64,000 bases of DNA from Pseudo-nitzschia pungens (lineage: Eukaryota > Bacillariophyta > Bacillariophyceae > Bacillariales > Bacillariaceae): assembly GCA_037355855.1 (NCBI GenBank), contig CM074758.1, positions 6,855,001-6,919,000 on the forward strand. Reading direction: 5' to 3'. Positions 9,492 through 19,805 of this stretch are shown one piece after another. The first letter of the stretch is position 1. Each line of letters opens with the position of its first letter. The notes under the pieces are model-generated. The model was not told where the DNA came from and searched no databases. It worked only from the letters and a program-made list of their open reading frames with translations. A program made the translations under genes and the position numbers.

Positions 9492-12400
9492 AACGACGGC
9501 CGGTGCCCGAAATTAAGTAAGGTTGGCCGGCTATTGTACCAGATGGATCTGCCGCACGCGCGCCCGAGTCCTGAGGGACAGTGCGAGCTGGACAGCCACG
9601 CTGATACGACCGCCGCCGGTTCCAATATGATCTTGCTTGAAGACCAAGTCGTCAGCCACGTTGATGTTCATCCTTTTTCGCCTGAGCTCGAGCCTATCAA
9701 GAACATTCCTATTGGGACCTGTGTTACGGCCTACACAGATACCGACGGGAAAGTTTGGTTGATTTATTTCCACGAAGCCCTGTATTTTGGCGACAAGTTG
9801 TCCCACAGCTTGATTTGTCCGAATCAGATACGGGATTGCCATCCCAATCGTGTCAGTGAAGCGCCCCGTCAGTATGATGAGCAGTCCAGTCACTCCATCC
9901 ATATTGACAATACCGACCCTGAAGATCCCCATGCGGGCCACACCCTCGACATCAAGCTCCTGCTTGATGGGGTCGTGTCCTATTTCCCTTCTCGCAAGCC
10001 CACCAAGCATGAGATGGCCACATGCGATCATGTCAGTTGCTACCCGAGACTTCCCTTGGGATCCGAAGAGCAAAAAGTTCGAGCAAGCCGAAGAAGCCAT
10101 CGACGGATCTCATCCGTTGAATCCTACGGTGTCTGTCCTTCACGCGGGGACGCCCCATGCGTCCGCGCCGACGAAGCAGTCCAAGCAGTCCAAGCAGTCC
10201 AACAAGCGCAAGTTGGAGCCAGACGAAACACGGTCCAACTTCAATCCCCATTTGTACGACAATCCTCTTCGGAGCGACGAGCTCATCCTGCCACAGCATG
10301 ATTGCTATGAGAAGTACAAGCTGCGAAGTCCTTCAGCAACTCTGTACCCGCCGTGATCTGACCCCCTGTGCGATCGCATCCGACTCGCGTCTGGATGCGC
10401 GGCTATCTTCTTTTTTCCATTCGGGCGATTCCTTGAAGACTTGCGGGGACGATGTAGACGTGGATTCAGTACCAAGTCTTACAGTCAACGCCCTGCATAC
10501 CCCGTTGTACGAGCGCGCCTACACCGATGGACGCGAGCGCTTCGAATTGGATCCCCGTTGCAGGGATTCCCCCATCTGCCTGTCTGCCGTTTACAAGCAT
10601 GTCCGATGGGACGATGAGGTCGAACCAGTCGATCCAGAGCTCGACACTATCGCCAGACGAGCCAAGTGGGGTCCGACGATTGACACCGAACGATACTGCA
10701 AGATCGACTCCGACCGTCTGTCCAAGATTTGGGATGTATCTCCGAGAAAGGCTGCGGATACTCTTCGAGTCACGACGCAGAAAGGGTTCCGCAACCCTAT
10801 GCATCCCCTTGTCCGCCGATTGCCAACCCAGAGCTTCAGAAACAAGCGCATCGCGGCTGGCAAATGGTACACCGACACCTGGATGGCAAAGGTTCCGAGT
10901 ATCATGCGACAAGATTCAGCCGCCCAAGTGTTCAGTAATGGTAAGGGCTACGATGAGTTCATACCTATACAGGGCAAGAAGCAAGCGTATGAAGGCCTGA
11001 AGATTTTCATCCACGATGTCGGTATCCCCGAGCATTTGATATCTGATGGCGCTCGAGAGCAAGGAGCCCCTGGTACCTACAAGACTCCATGGAATAAGGT
11101 TCGTCAGCAAAAACCATATCCACCAGACCTTTATCCAGCCAAGATGTCCCTTCCAGAATCGCGCGGAGCTCAGCATCGGCCATATCAGCAGAAGCATCCG
11201 CAAGAAGACGGCTCGGAAGCGATCCCCCAAGCGCCTGTGGGCTTTCTGCGGAGAGCTCGTTGCTGCAATCCGCCAACGCACGGCTAATCCTACGACGATG
11301 GGTCAAACGCCGTTCGAAATTGTACATGGGTACATGCCTGACATATCTCTGTACCAAGCCCATGAATGGTATGATTTCGTCTATTGGGTTGATCTCTCTG
11401 ATGGGACCGAGAAGCTGGGACGGTGGCTTGGTCCGTGCGGTGACCGATTCGGAGGTGGAGATTGCCACTGGATTCTGAACGAGGCGGCCATGCCGGTAAG
11501 CACTAACACAGTCCGTGCTGTTACTGAAGAAGAATGGCGTTCCCATGACGTCAAGCGGTATATGGACTCATTTGACCAAGCAGTTGAATCCAAGATCGGG
11601 GACAAAGTGGAGGATAACGACGCTAAGTTCCAAGCTACGTACCCTGATCCCCCTGCTGAGTTATTTGAAGGTCACCAAGAAAGGTGGGAGCTCGCCGAGC
11701 CGGAAGCCTCCATTCCAGATATCGACGATCTCATACCTGATGGGGATGACTATGATGAGTATATTGGTAATAATGTCATGATCCAGAAGGGCGATGAACG
11801 ATTACAATGTGTTGTGAAGAATCGTTCTGCTGATCTTAATGGCAATCCGATTGGCAAGAGGAATGATAACCCTATCCTTGATACCAGAATGTATGATCTG
11901 CAGTTTCCAGATGGTTCCGTCGAGCAGTATACCGCCAATATCGTTGCTGAGAGCATGTACAGCGAAATCGACGACGACGGACGCATGTTTTCTCTACTGG
12001 ACGAGATTATCGATCACGAGAAGGACGGATCCGCCGTTAGGAAGCAAGATGCGACGATCACCAACAAGCATGGTCGCAAAGTCCCCAAGCCTACAACGAA
12101 GGGATGGCGATTGCTCGTCAGTTGGAAAGACGGAACCGAATCCTGGTGTAAGTTGAGCGATCTGAAAGAGTCCTTTCCTGTGCAGACCGCAGAATACGCC
12201 ATATCTGCCAAGATCTCGGATCAGCCAGCATTCCGATGGTGGATTCACCATGTACTACGAAGGAAGAAGCGAATCCTCAAGGCTACCAAGCGAAACAAGT
12301 ACTGGGATCGGACCCACAAGTTCGGAGTGGAGTTACCACATTCTATCCCTGAAGCCCTCGCCATCGACCGAAAGACGGGAACGGACTATTGGGAGAAGGC

Positions 12401-13367
12401 GATTGCGAAGGAGATGAGAAACAACGAGATGGCGTTCGAATTTGACCCCAGCTACACCGTCGAAGGTCTCAAGGCCGAAGGATTCAGCAAGATCACGACG
12501 CACATGATCTTTGACGTGAAATTGGGGTCCCTGACGCGGAAAGCACGGCTTGTCGCCGATGGCCACAAGGTACAAGCCACAGCCAAGGAACATACCTTCA
12601 GCAGTGTTCCAAGCAGAGATTCAGTCCGTATTTTCTTCCTGTTGGCAGCGCTGAACAATCTGGACGTGCTGTCTGCGGATATCCAGAATGCCTACCTTAC
12701 AGCGCCGATCAAGAAGAAGTATTATTTGGTTGCACGAGCAGAAGATGGTTTTCCCCCGCACTTGGTAGGTCAGGTATGTAAGATCGTTCGAGCAATGTAT
12801 GGACTTCCTGTTGCAGGCGCGTCGTTCCGATCCTATTTGACCAAGCACCTACGAATGCTAGGATATCAACCCTGTAAAGCTGATCCTGATGTTCATATGC
12901 GAGTGGAGACATGAAAGGATGGTTCTAGGTACTGGGCTTACTTGATTGCATATGTCGATGATATCATCTGTTGCAGTGAGGACCCACGACGGCAGTTGGA
13001 GAGCATCGAGCAGCGCTTCACGCTGAAGGACGGGACTATAGAAGTTCCAACCTTGTATTTGGGCGCTGATATTCATTTGCATGTGGTTGAAGACGACCCA
13101 ATCCCCAAGTGGGCGATGTCCTCCGAGAAATATGCCAAGAAAGCCATTGACGCTGTAGAGAAGGAGCTTGGCACCGAGCAGTATGGTTACAAGTACCTTC
13201 CGAACAAGGTGTCGACCCCATTGACATCCGATTACTGTCCAGAAGTTGATGTAACCGCCGAACTGGATCCAAGCAAGCAGAACTACTACCAGGGCCTGAT
13301 TGGTGTCTTGAGGTGGTTGTGCGAACTTGGGAGACTGGATTTGGTCATGCCTGTATCCCTTATGTCT
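9492..13367 (+). pseudogene. pol: CoDi-B pol, 5' part: protease, integrase, RT (broken)
   Basis: In frame with gag after one TGA. Protease: the catalytic motif reads LDSHADT near 9595. Integrase: DTWMA near 10880, ISDGARE near 11040 and a Glu in NRAELSIGHISR near 11160-11180 fit D,D,E, followed by a WAFCGELV/TPFEIVHGYMPD region. RT: DVKLGSLTRKARLVADGHK near 12510, LSADIQNAYLTA near 12670, YGLPVAGASF near 12800 and YVDDII near 12952. Against CoDi-A it has single-base insertions near 10035, 10332 and 11103, and a nonsense TGA at 12912-12914 where related copies have Arg. The copy breaks off at 13367 where the LINE begins. No functional Pol can be made from this segment. Confidence 0.9.
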
Positions 13368-15095
13368 GCTGGCACCAAGTGTGCTCATAGTTCTTATGTC
13401 ACTCTGTCCCTTCCAAGGTTGATGTCACAACGCCCTGGGGAACTATATGATGAGCTGCTCAAGTCTCTCAAGGAAGCTTTGGATCTTCTATGGACTGTTG
13501 ACAAGCGCCTGGTGTTGTATGTTTTTCCCTCAAGAGCCAGGCTCAACCCCAAGGCCAAGCCTGTTACCAAGTTTTGGACGACACTTCCTGACAGGAAGAC
13601 CTTGGAATTGTATGTTGCTCAGCTCTGGCTTCGCAGTAGAACTGCTCCTCATCTACGATTCTTTGTGGGACACAGTGCTTCCCTGGAGAAACTCTTTTCA
13701 GCACAATTGCTCCAGAGGCTCAGAGACCGTGATATGGACCTGAAATATGACCACATACAGGCCCCAGTTATTGTCACCTGTGGCTTTCTCCTTGGATCTT
13801 ACATGCAGAGTTTTGATCTTGACCACTACAACGAATTGCTTCAGACTCATCCCAGGTTTCAGGCATGTCCTATTGCTGTTATCAGGAAGAATATCAGCCT
13901 TGACAACTCCAGAACTCCTGATCCCAATCCGGTTCTGGCTGCTCATGTTTTATGTGATGCAACAAAGCGCGCCCAAACTGTTAAGCTCCTCAAAGCCCAG
14001 TTCAACCGTTGCAAACCTTCAGACATTGCCTCTTTACCTGATGGTAAATTCTACAAGTTTATTGAGACAGCTACCAATCCTTCTGACAGACCTCTTCCCC
14101 CCTCCAAGCTCAAGACTGTTCGCCAGGCTAAGCACCGCCAAGCCAAATTTATTGAGAGCCATGAAACTGCTCCTGTTCTGGGGGTAGTTGATCTTGATCT
14201 TCCAGTTGACTTGGGCCAAGGGCTGGGTTTGAAGACACTGCGCAGTGTGCTTCTGGGCATCAGAACCCGTGACAATTGGTCATGGCCTCTTTTTCTTTCT
14301 GTTGATACCAGTTCATACCGAGGCGAGATCCTTGCTTTGTACAACATCACTACCAAGGCTGAAGCAATGGCCATGTTGTCTTTCCTGCCTATTTTTCTGG
14401 AAGCTCAGTATGGTTCTTGTGTTAGACAATGGTTCTCTTCTGAGTGCTTGACTGAAATGGAAGCTTACCATTGGGATGCTGCTGTCAATTGTGTTGTGGA
14501 AACTGCACCTGCTGCAGATCCAATGCAGGATAACTCTCTTCCATTTTTTGGTGATGGGGATGCACGAGATTGGGAACTTGTTGATGATGACTTGTCAGTT
14601 GACCTTGCTCCTGATCTCACTTTTGATCTGGATTTGCACTTTAACCTCCAAGCCCGTGCTGACAGTGGTGGTGGAGGCTTTGATGACTCTCAATCTATGG
14701 ATACTTTAGCGACCGGCACTTCCAATCTCACTGATGTCCAGGCTTCACCGCCTGCAAGCGATGCTTCTCCTGGAGGTGATTCTCCCACTGCTGCCACGAC
14801 TGATGCCTCCCCTGGTATCTCTCCTGATGTTCCCCCTGAAGTTCCTGACCCTCCCCCTAATGCCATGGCTGGTGACCTCCCTGTGACCTCTCCTGATGCC
14901 TCAACTGCAGTTCCTGCTGCCGGTGGTGAGGAAGACGCAGCCTCTGCATTGCGGCTTGGAGTTGCTGCAATTGCATTCACTTCCAGCCATGATGCTAGTG
15001 TCAGTGACTTGAGCCATGCCAATGTCTCCACCAAATCAGCTCCGGCAACTCTTCCTTCCGTGCGACAGACTCGGTTTCCTCCTGATCATGGTTAG
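13368..15095 (+). CDS. LINE ORF1 protein, possibly 5'-truncated
   Basis: 575 codons ending TAG at 15093-15095. LINE ORF1 proteins typically bind RNA and chaperone the ribonucleoprotein; that role is inferred here from position only. The N-terminal half is Leu/Lys/Arg-rich (ELYDELLKSLKEALDLLW and PKAKPVTKFW). The middle is a mixed globular region. The C-terminal ~170 residues are Asp/Pro/Ala/Ser-rich and look disordered (SPDVPPEVPDPPP). There is no zinc knuckle or RRM that I can identify. The frame runs without a stop from upstream CoDi-B RT codons (from about 12942), so a computed 717-residue ORF is a Copia-LINE chimera. The first internal Met of the LINE part is near 13423. ORF2's ATG overlaps this stop. 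Confidence 0.7.
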   Translation, partial: AGTKCAHSSYVTLSLPRLMSQRPGELYDELLKSLKEALDLLWTVDKRLVLYVFPSRARLNPKAKPVTKFWTTLPDRKTLELYVAQLWLRSRTAPHLRFFVGHSASLEKLFSAQLLQRLRDRDMDLKYDHIQAPVIVTCGFLLGSYMQSFDLDHYNELLQTHPRFQACPIAVIRKNISLDNSRTPDPNPVLAAHVLCDATKRAQTVKLLKAQFNRCKPSDIASLPDGKFYKFIETATNPSDRPLPPSKLKTVRQAKHRQAKFIESHETAPVLGVVDLDLPVDLGQGLGLKTLRSVLLGIRTRDNWSWPLFLSVDTSSYRGEILALYNITTKAEAMAMLSFLPIFLEAQYGSCVRQWFSSECLTEMEAYHWDAAVNCVVETAPAADPMQDNSLPFFGDGDARDWELVDDDLSVDLAPDLTFDLDLHFNLQARADSGGGGFDDSQSMDTLATGTSNLTDVQASPPASDASPGGDSPTAATTDASPGISPDVPPEVPDPPPNAMAGDLPVTSPDASTAVPAAGGEEDAASALRLGVAAIAFTSSHDASVSDLSHANVSTKSAPATLPSVRQTRFPPDHG

Positions 15096-15148
15096 CTCTT
15101 CTGGTATGAGGTTTGATGGGATGCCTTCCAATCCAAATCCCATCAATG

Positions 15149-15445
15149 TGTTACATGCTGACGTAGGTACCCTACGAGAGCCTCTAAATGATTATTGAAT
15201 CCCGCATGTGCTCCAATATACAAGAATATATATAATATTCGTGTACATATACTGAATATTCAACGTACACGAATACACATACAATTCAAACAAAGATTCC
15301 GATGACTCACCGATCATTCATCCCATACTCAAGGAATCATTCCCATCTCGTAAAGTATTCAACCATTCTCTTTTTGTAACACAATTTATTAATCATACAT
15401 CTTTAAAATACTCCTATCGTGTATTTTCTACCTTAACATGTAACA
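15149..15445 (+). repeat. Gy-3 5' LTR
   Basis: 297 bp, TGTTACATGCTG...TTAACATGTAACA, AT-rich. It contains inverted CGTGTACAT/CGTACACG phrases and a TATATATAATATTCG stretch near 15225 that could be a TATA box. It matches 18052-18348 along its whole length by eye. Confidence 0.95.
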
Positions 15446-15457
15446 CAGTAATTACTG
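15446..15457 (+). promoter_or_regulatory. Palindrome at the primer-binding position of Gy-3
   Basis: CAGTAATTACTG, a perfect 12-bp palindrome directly after the 5' LTR. It is identical in Gy-1 and Gy-2. It does not begin with TGG, so it is not a standard site for a tRNA 3' end. A role in priming, dimerisation or packaging is inferred only. Confidence 0.6.
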
Positions 15458-15836
15458 TTTATCTTTTAAAGTAGAAGACAGACAGGAACTCAGTACTGAA
15501 TCCAAGAAACATCCTTTATCCTAAACAACAGGGATACAACGATACCCTGACAAGCAAGAACTTCGAAACAAGAACGATCGACAACTACGAAACAACCGAT
15601 ACGATCGATCGAACACCGAATCGATCAAACGCTCCAAAAAGAAACAACGATCGATCGCCATCTCCAAAAGAACCGATCGAATCAAGAACCACGAAATACA
15701 TCGATCGAAATCTACGAATCGATCGAACGGAACAACGCAATCCTCAATACAATCCATCGAACACCGAATCGATCGAACGCTCTACAAGCAATTCAAATCT
15801 CCGATCGATCGAATCGATCGAACGCTCCGAATCAAC
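15458..15836 (+). other. Gy-3 leader, rich in GATCGAT
   Basis: Untranslated leader. After the palindrome the conserved phrases AAAGTAGAA and CTCAGTACTGAAT are shared with Gy-1 and Gy-2. From 15590 to 15830 the sequence is dense in CGATCGATCGAA and GAACGCTCC repeats not seen in the related leaders. No gene. Confidence 0.75.
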
Positions 15837-16928
15837 ATGGCAGGCCTCTACAGAGATCCTCCAATCAATTATACTCCTTCATTCAAGAGAAGCAAGCCAA
15901 AACTCACCAAGCTCTCCATTACACATCCGAATGGAAAACAAGACAGCATGAAGATCCCTTTATTCACCGACAGAGGAGGTCTAGAAGAATTCCTATTTGT
16001 CGAAGAAGCCTTCAGGAACGCCGCAAAGCTCCTAGGACTACCAACTACCAACTACATTACTTACTTCAGCAGATGTCTAAATACAGACACTCAATCCAAG
16101 TGGAATGAAATGCTACAGGATCCCCTGGATCCAGCTGAATTCCAATATGAAGAAAGCGCCGAAGGATACGAACAAGCAATCATTGACTTTATCGAGCAAT
16201 TCTGCAATGCGACAGACGCCAAAGACATCATGCACACTTATCTCCGAAGCTCCGAATGCAAGAAACCAAGCAACATCTCATGCAAAGACCATGCAGACCG
16301 AATGCTAATCCTCTTCAAGTATACCAAAAGACTCCAAGGACATGGAAATGACCTATCAGCAACAGAAGCCAAGACCATTCTGCTCCACAGCTTCCCAAGC
16401 AAATGGATCAACAGCTATGGTCTAATCCACCAAGGAATACAAGAAAATACCACTGTACAATTCATCGTGGATCATATGAGCTGCTTAGAACGTCAAACGA
16501 AACGAAAAGCGACGAACGCTAACAACCATAACAACAGCTCTGAATCGAACGCTGACTCCGACTCTGATTCCAACAGCAACAGCTCGAATTCCGACAGTGA
16601 CAGTGACAGCGACGCTGCATCCGAAGAAGAGCAAGAGCAAGAGCCATCCAATGGCAAACGAAAATATAACAATCCCTGCAGAATTCCGGGACACGACCAC
16701 GATTGGTCCGAATGTCCAAAGAACAGATATTCCAAAAGAAATAAGAGCAATAGCAGCAACAACAGCACTGCTACGGCTCCTAGCAACGAAAGTGGCAGCA
16801 CTGCTGCTTCTACCACTACCAATGAAACCTTCCAAGCACACATCAGGCAAGCAGTAGACTCCTATTGCATGCAACATGGAGGCCGGGTCGAAAGACAATC
16901 TGACGGCAGTCTCCGTTGGCAACCATAG
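15837..16928 (+). CDS. gag: Gag protein of Gy-3
   Basis: 363 residues from an ATG in ACATGGCAG context. It forms the particle shell of a Ty3/gypsy-type element. The N-terminus GLYRDPPINY is shared with Gy-1 and Gy-2 gag (IYRDPPIAY). The central capsid-like part includes EEFLFVEEAFRNAAKLLGLP and MHTYLRSSECK. A low-complexity Ser/Asp/Asn tract lies around residues 225-265. A basic linker and the zinc-binding motif CRIPGHDHDWSEC follow, with spacing CX4HXHX4C, not the usual CX2CX4HX4C. The C-terminus (ETFQAHI...GGRVERQSDGSLRW) matches the relatives. The stop is TAG, where the relatives have TGA. Intact and presumably expressible. Confidence 0.92.
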   Translation: MAGLYRDPPINYTPSFKRSKPKLTKLSITHPNGKQDSMKIPLFTDRGGLEEFLFVEEAFRNAAKLLGLPTTNYITYFSRCLNTDTQSKWNEMLQDPLDPAEFQYEESAEGYEQAIIDFIEQFCNATDAKDIMHTYLRSSECKKPSNISCKDHADRMLILFKYTKRLQGHGNDLSATEAKTILLHSFPSKWINSYGLIHQGIQENTTVQFIVDHMSCLERQTKRKATNANNHNNSSESNADSDSDSNSNSSNSDSDSDSDAASEEEQEQEPSNGKRKYNNPCRIPGHDHDWSECPKNRYSKRNKSNSSNNSTATAPSNESGSTAASTTTNETFQAHIRQAVDSYCMQHGGRVERQSDGSLRWQP

Positions 16929-18051
16929 CCACTCGAACAAACAAAAAGGATCACAGTATCCAGCACCGTGCCTTCGACTCCCCTGGAGCCGACTGCCAGC
17001 TCAGCCCTGCTGACTGGGAAGACGCATGGAGGAGAACTCCCAAAGAACAGAAGGGAAGGAACCTACAGAGATGAGCCCTGTTGCACTAAAACGAAATGTT
17101 CGAACTAAATCGAAGCGCTCAGTCCGATCCACAGTGACGGCAACAACAATCAACCAAATAAAAAAAAAAAAAAAAAATGAACAGATTCAAATGGCAGATA
17201 AATAAAGCGAGAGATCTGGACGCGGATCGACTTGCAAGGGTACAGACGCTAAAGCCATGAATCAATCGAATCGAATCAAATCATTTATCGATATCGATAC
17301 GGGTACAGACGCAAAACAAAATAAAAGGGTACAGCAGCAACAACAAGGCCAACCTTGTTCCGGACAAGCAAATAGTCCCCCGGGAGCTCCAGAAATAACC
17401 AGAGCAATCCCACAAAATTATATTCTACACCCACAGAGGTGCTCTGGAGTTACGAAAATTCGAACCTCCAGTCGACTGCTGCAAATAACACCCCAAACAA
17501 AAGACCGGACAAAGTATACGGCAAATCGCAAACACATTAAGAATGTAATTCCATACTAACAATGCGTCCCCTCTCTGCGTTAATATTGACTCGCAGCGGC
17601 CCAACAACAACAACACATATCCAACGCTCGGCTTTTCACCTACCTAACTCCTATTCCAGGAGGTGTTTTTATGCCTAAGAGCAATCAATTTCAATCGCTC
17701 GAAATTGCAAATCTGCTCCACTACCCGGGGAGGTACATCACAGTTGGGGGAGGAAAAGAATTTTCTTCGACTCTTTTTGCTATTTTTAGCATGTCATTAT
17801 GACCCTTCTCAAGAACAAGAAACAAATAAGAGAACAAGAAACAAAATCTTCGATTTCTTCAGTATCACGAAGAACCTTCTTCAATCCCAGTTCAATCTAC
17901 ATCACCATATATCTTTCGAAATATTTCAAGTGGCATATATCATCTTCAACCGGTTCTCCGAACAAGCATATCTCCTTTCCATCGATACTACTCAACTCCG
18001 AACCTATACTATCGAACCACATGCAAACTTCACCTAATCATTGGGGAACTA
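16929..18051 (+). pseudogene. Gy-3 residual pol leader and non-coding interior
   Basis: The first ~50 codons after the gag stop stay open and align loosely with the N-terminal Pol linker of Gy-1 (ASSALLTGKTHGGELP versus ASTAQLTGMTQGGDLP), ending at a TAA near 17105. A 19-A run lies at 17159-17177. Scattered matches to the Gy-1 segment before the protease follow, such as GGGTACAGACGC and GTGCTCTGGAG. No protease, RT, RNase H or integrase motif remains, consistent with a large internal deletion. Confidence 0.75.
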
Positions 18052-18348
18052 TGTTACATGCTGACGTAGGTACCCTACGAGAGCCTCTAAATGATTATTG
18101 AATCCCGCATGTGCTCCAATATACAAGAATATATATAATATTCGTGTACATATACTGAATATTCAACGTACACGAATACACATACAATTCAAACAAAGAT
18201 TCCGATGACTCACCGATCATTCATCCCATACTCAAGGAATCATTCCCATCTCGTAAAGTATTCAACCATTCTCTTTTTGTAACACAATTTATTAATCATA
18301 CATCTTTAAAATACTCCTATCGTGTATTTTCTACCTTAACATGTAACA
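18052..18348 (+). repeat. Gy-3 3' LTR
   Basis: 297 bp, indistinguishable by eye from 15149-15445. It is followed by the TSD CAATG at 18349-18353. Confidence 0.95.
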
Positions 18349-18865
18349 CAATGCTTCTCCTGTTTCTCCCTTTTCCCCCTCCGCCTCTTCCCCTGTCTCT
18401 CATTTTGTCCAATTAACTCTTCATGGAGACTCTCTTGCTGCTAAGGATTCTGACAGTTTTGGTCATTCCTTTCCTCAAGCTCCATCCTATAACTCCACCA
18501 TCATCACCTTCCAAAACATTGGACCACAGCGCAGAGCTGCCTTTATGTCCATGTCCAAGCACAACGCCCGTCAATTTGTCAAGAGCAAAGCCAGTGTGGC
18601 TCTTTTTGCTGAACATTGTTTGAATGAATCCAAACTCCTGCCCTGTGATCTTTTCAATCGGCGCATGAAGAATGTCAGTCCCTCAAGTTTTTCCTATCTT
18701 GCCAACAACAAGCATGAAGCTTCTGACTGCTCATGGCTTCAGCCTGGTGGCACAGGGTTTTCCATTGATCAACTGTTCAGTTCCCACAAGATTGCCCATG
18801 GGGCTGATCCTTCTGGTCTTGGAAGATGGTCCTTTGTCAAGTTTCAAGGCAGGGATGGCTATACT

Positions 18866-19055
18866 TGCCGTGCACCAAAATACAGTCACGAGTCCACTCG
18901 GGACTGGATTAAGGATAAGGATAAAAGAATCAGCGAGCCGACAGAATCGCTGATTCGGAGGGCTCTTAGAACTGTAGCAAATAGACTAACCAATAGGGCT
19001 CACAATTTGCATATCACTACTACTTTCTAATCACTAGTAGACCCGGGGTATGGCA
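18866..19055 (+). repeat. Gy-4 5' LTR
   Basis: 190 bp, unusually short. It contains an inverted pair AATCAGCGAGC...GAATCGCTGATT around 18929-18955 that can form a hairpin. The ends TGCC...GGCA are inverted. Same sequence as 24528-24717. Confidence 0.95.
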
Positions 19056-19069
19056 TGATTTTAAAATCA
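19056..19069 (+). promoter_or_regulatory. Palindrome at the primer-binding position of Gy-4
   Basis: TGATTTTAAAATCA, a perfect 14-bp palindrome immediately after the 5' LTR. Its sequence is unrelated to the CAGTAATTACTG of Gy-1, Gy-2 and Gy-3, yet it has the same position and symmetry. Confidence 0.6.
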
Positions 19070-19805
19070 AGCTGAGTGCTGATGACCATGAGCAGAAAGA
19101 GATCGATCGGCCAAGGCGCCGACGAGACCGAAAGACTGCCAAAAATGGAGGCGCAGAGAAGCAAAAACAGGGAGAAGGATATCCAGTGTCTGCAGCACAA
19201 GGAAGACCGACCCCAGCAACTGTTGGCGCCCAAAGAAGGGAGCAACAGCAGCAACAGAGACACCTAAGTACCTAAACAGGACCATGGTCGACAGCAGAAA
19301 TAATCGAACAAAGAAATAATGAAATAAGTGTCGAAAAAGTGACACATAATCCAGTGAGTGGACTAATTGGACCAACACTGAGTGGATGGACAGACCGAAT
19401 AGGGGATGCCAACCAAAACCGAAGTATACGGATATCCGGAAAGGTATATAATGAATACCTAAACACCACCAATCCCACGGGAAACGGGAAGTGGGACCGG
19501 CCCGGTGATTGCTTAATAGAGAAACAACGCCGGAGAACCACGGGAACCGAATCCCACAAAATAAAAACAGAAACAACTCCGGAGAACCACAGGATTCCCG
19601 GGAACTAAAGAGAGAAACAACTCCCACCACTGGACAAACCAGGGGGAAAATCAGTTACAACACGAGTTATCACGAGAGCAATGAAAATCCAGCAAGAAAA
19701 ACTGGAGGAACTGAGCAATCACTTTTTGCTCAGTCTCACCACAAGCAGTGAAATAACAGAAATAGTGTAACTAAAGTAACTTAATAAACAACTGATTAAA
19801 TCACC
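19070..19805 (+). other. Gy-4 untranslated leader
   Basis: About 740 bp without a convincing gene. It has repeated phrases AGAGAAACAACKCC, CCGGAGAACCACRGG and AAACAACTCC between 19515 and 19625, which look like a short degenerate tandem duplication and could carry the packaging signal. The leader ends in CACCATGG at the gag start. Confidence 0.7.

Larger units (their letters stand above)
15149..18348 (+). mobile_element. Gy-3: non-autonomous gag-only Ty3/gypsy element
   Basis: LTRs 15149-15445 and 18052-18348 are 297 bp each and I see no difference between them. TSD CAATG lies at 15144-15148 and 18349-18353. Termini are TGTTACATG...CATGTAACA. Inside are an intact gag related to Gy-1 and Gy-2 and about 1.1 kb of degenerate sequence, with no RT, RNase H or integrase. 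The polypurine tract ATTGGGGAACTA ends at 18051. Insertion is recent by LTR identity, so Gag and Pol or Pol alone must have been supplied by another element. It interrupts LINE ORF2. Confidence 0.93.
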
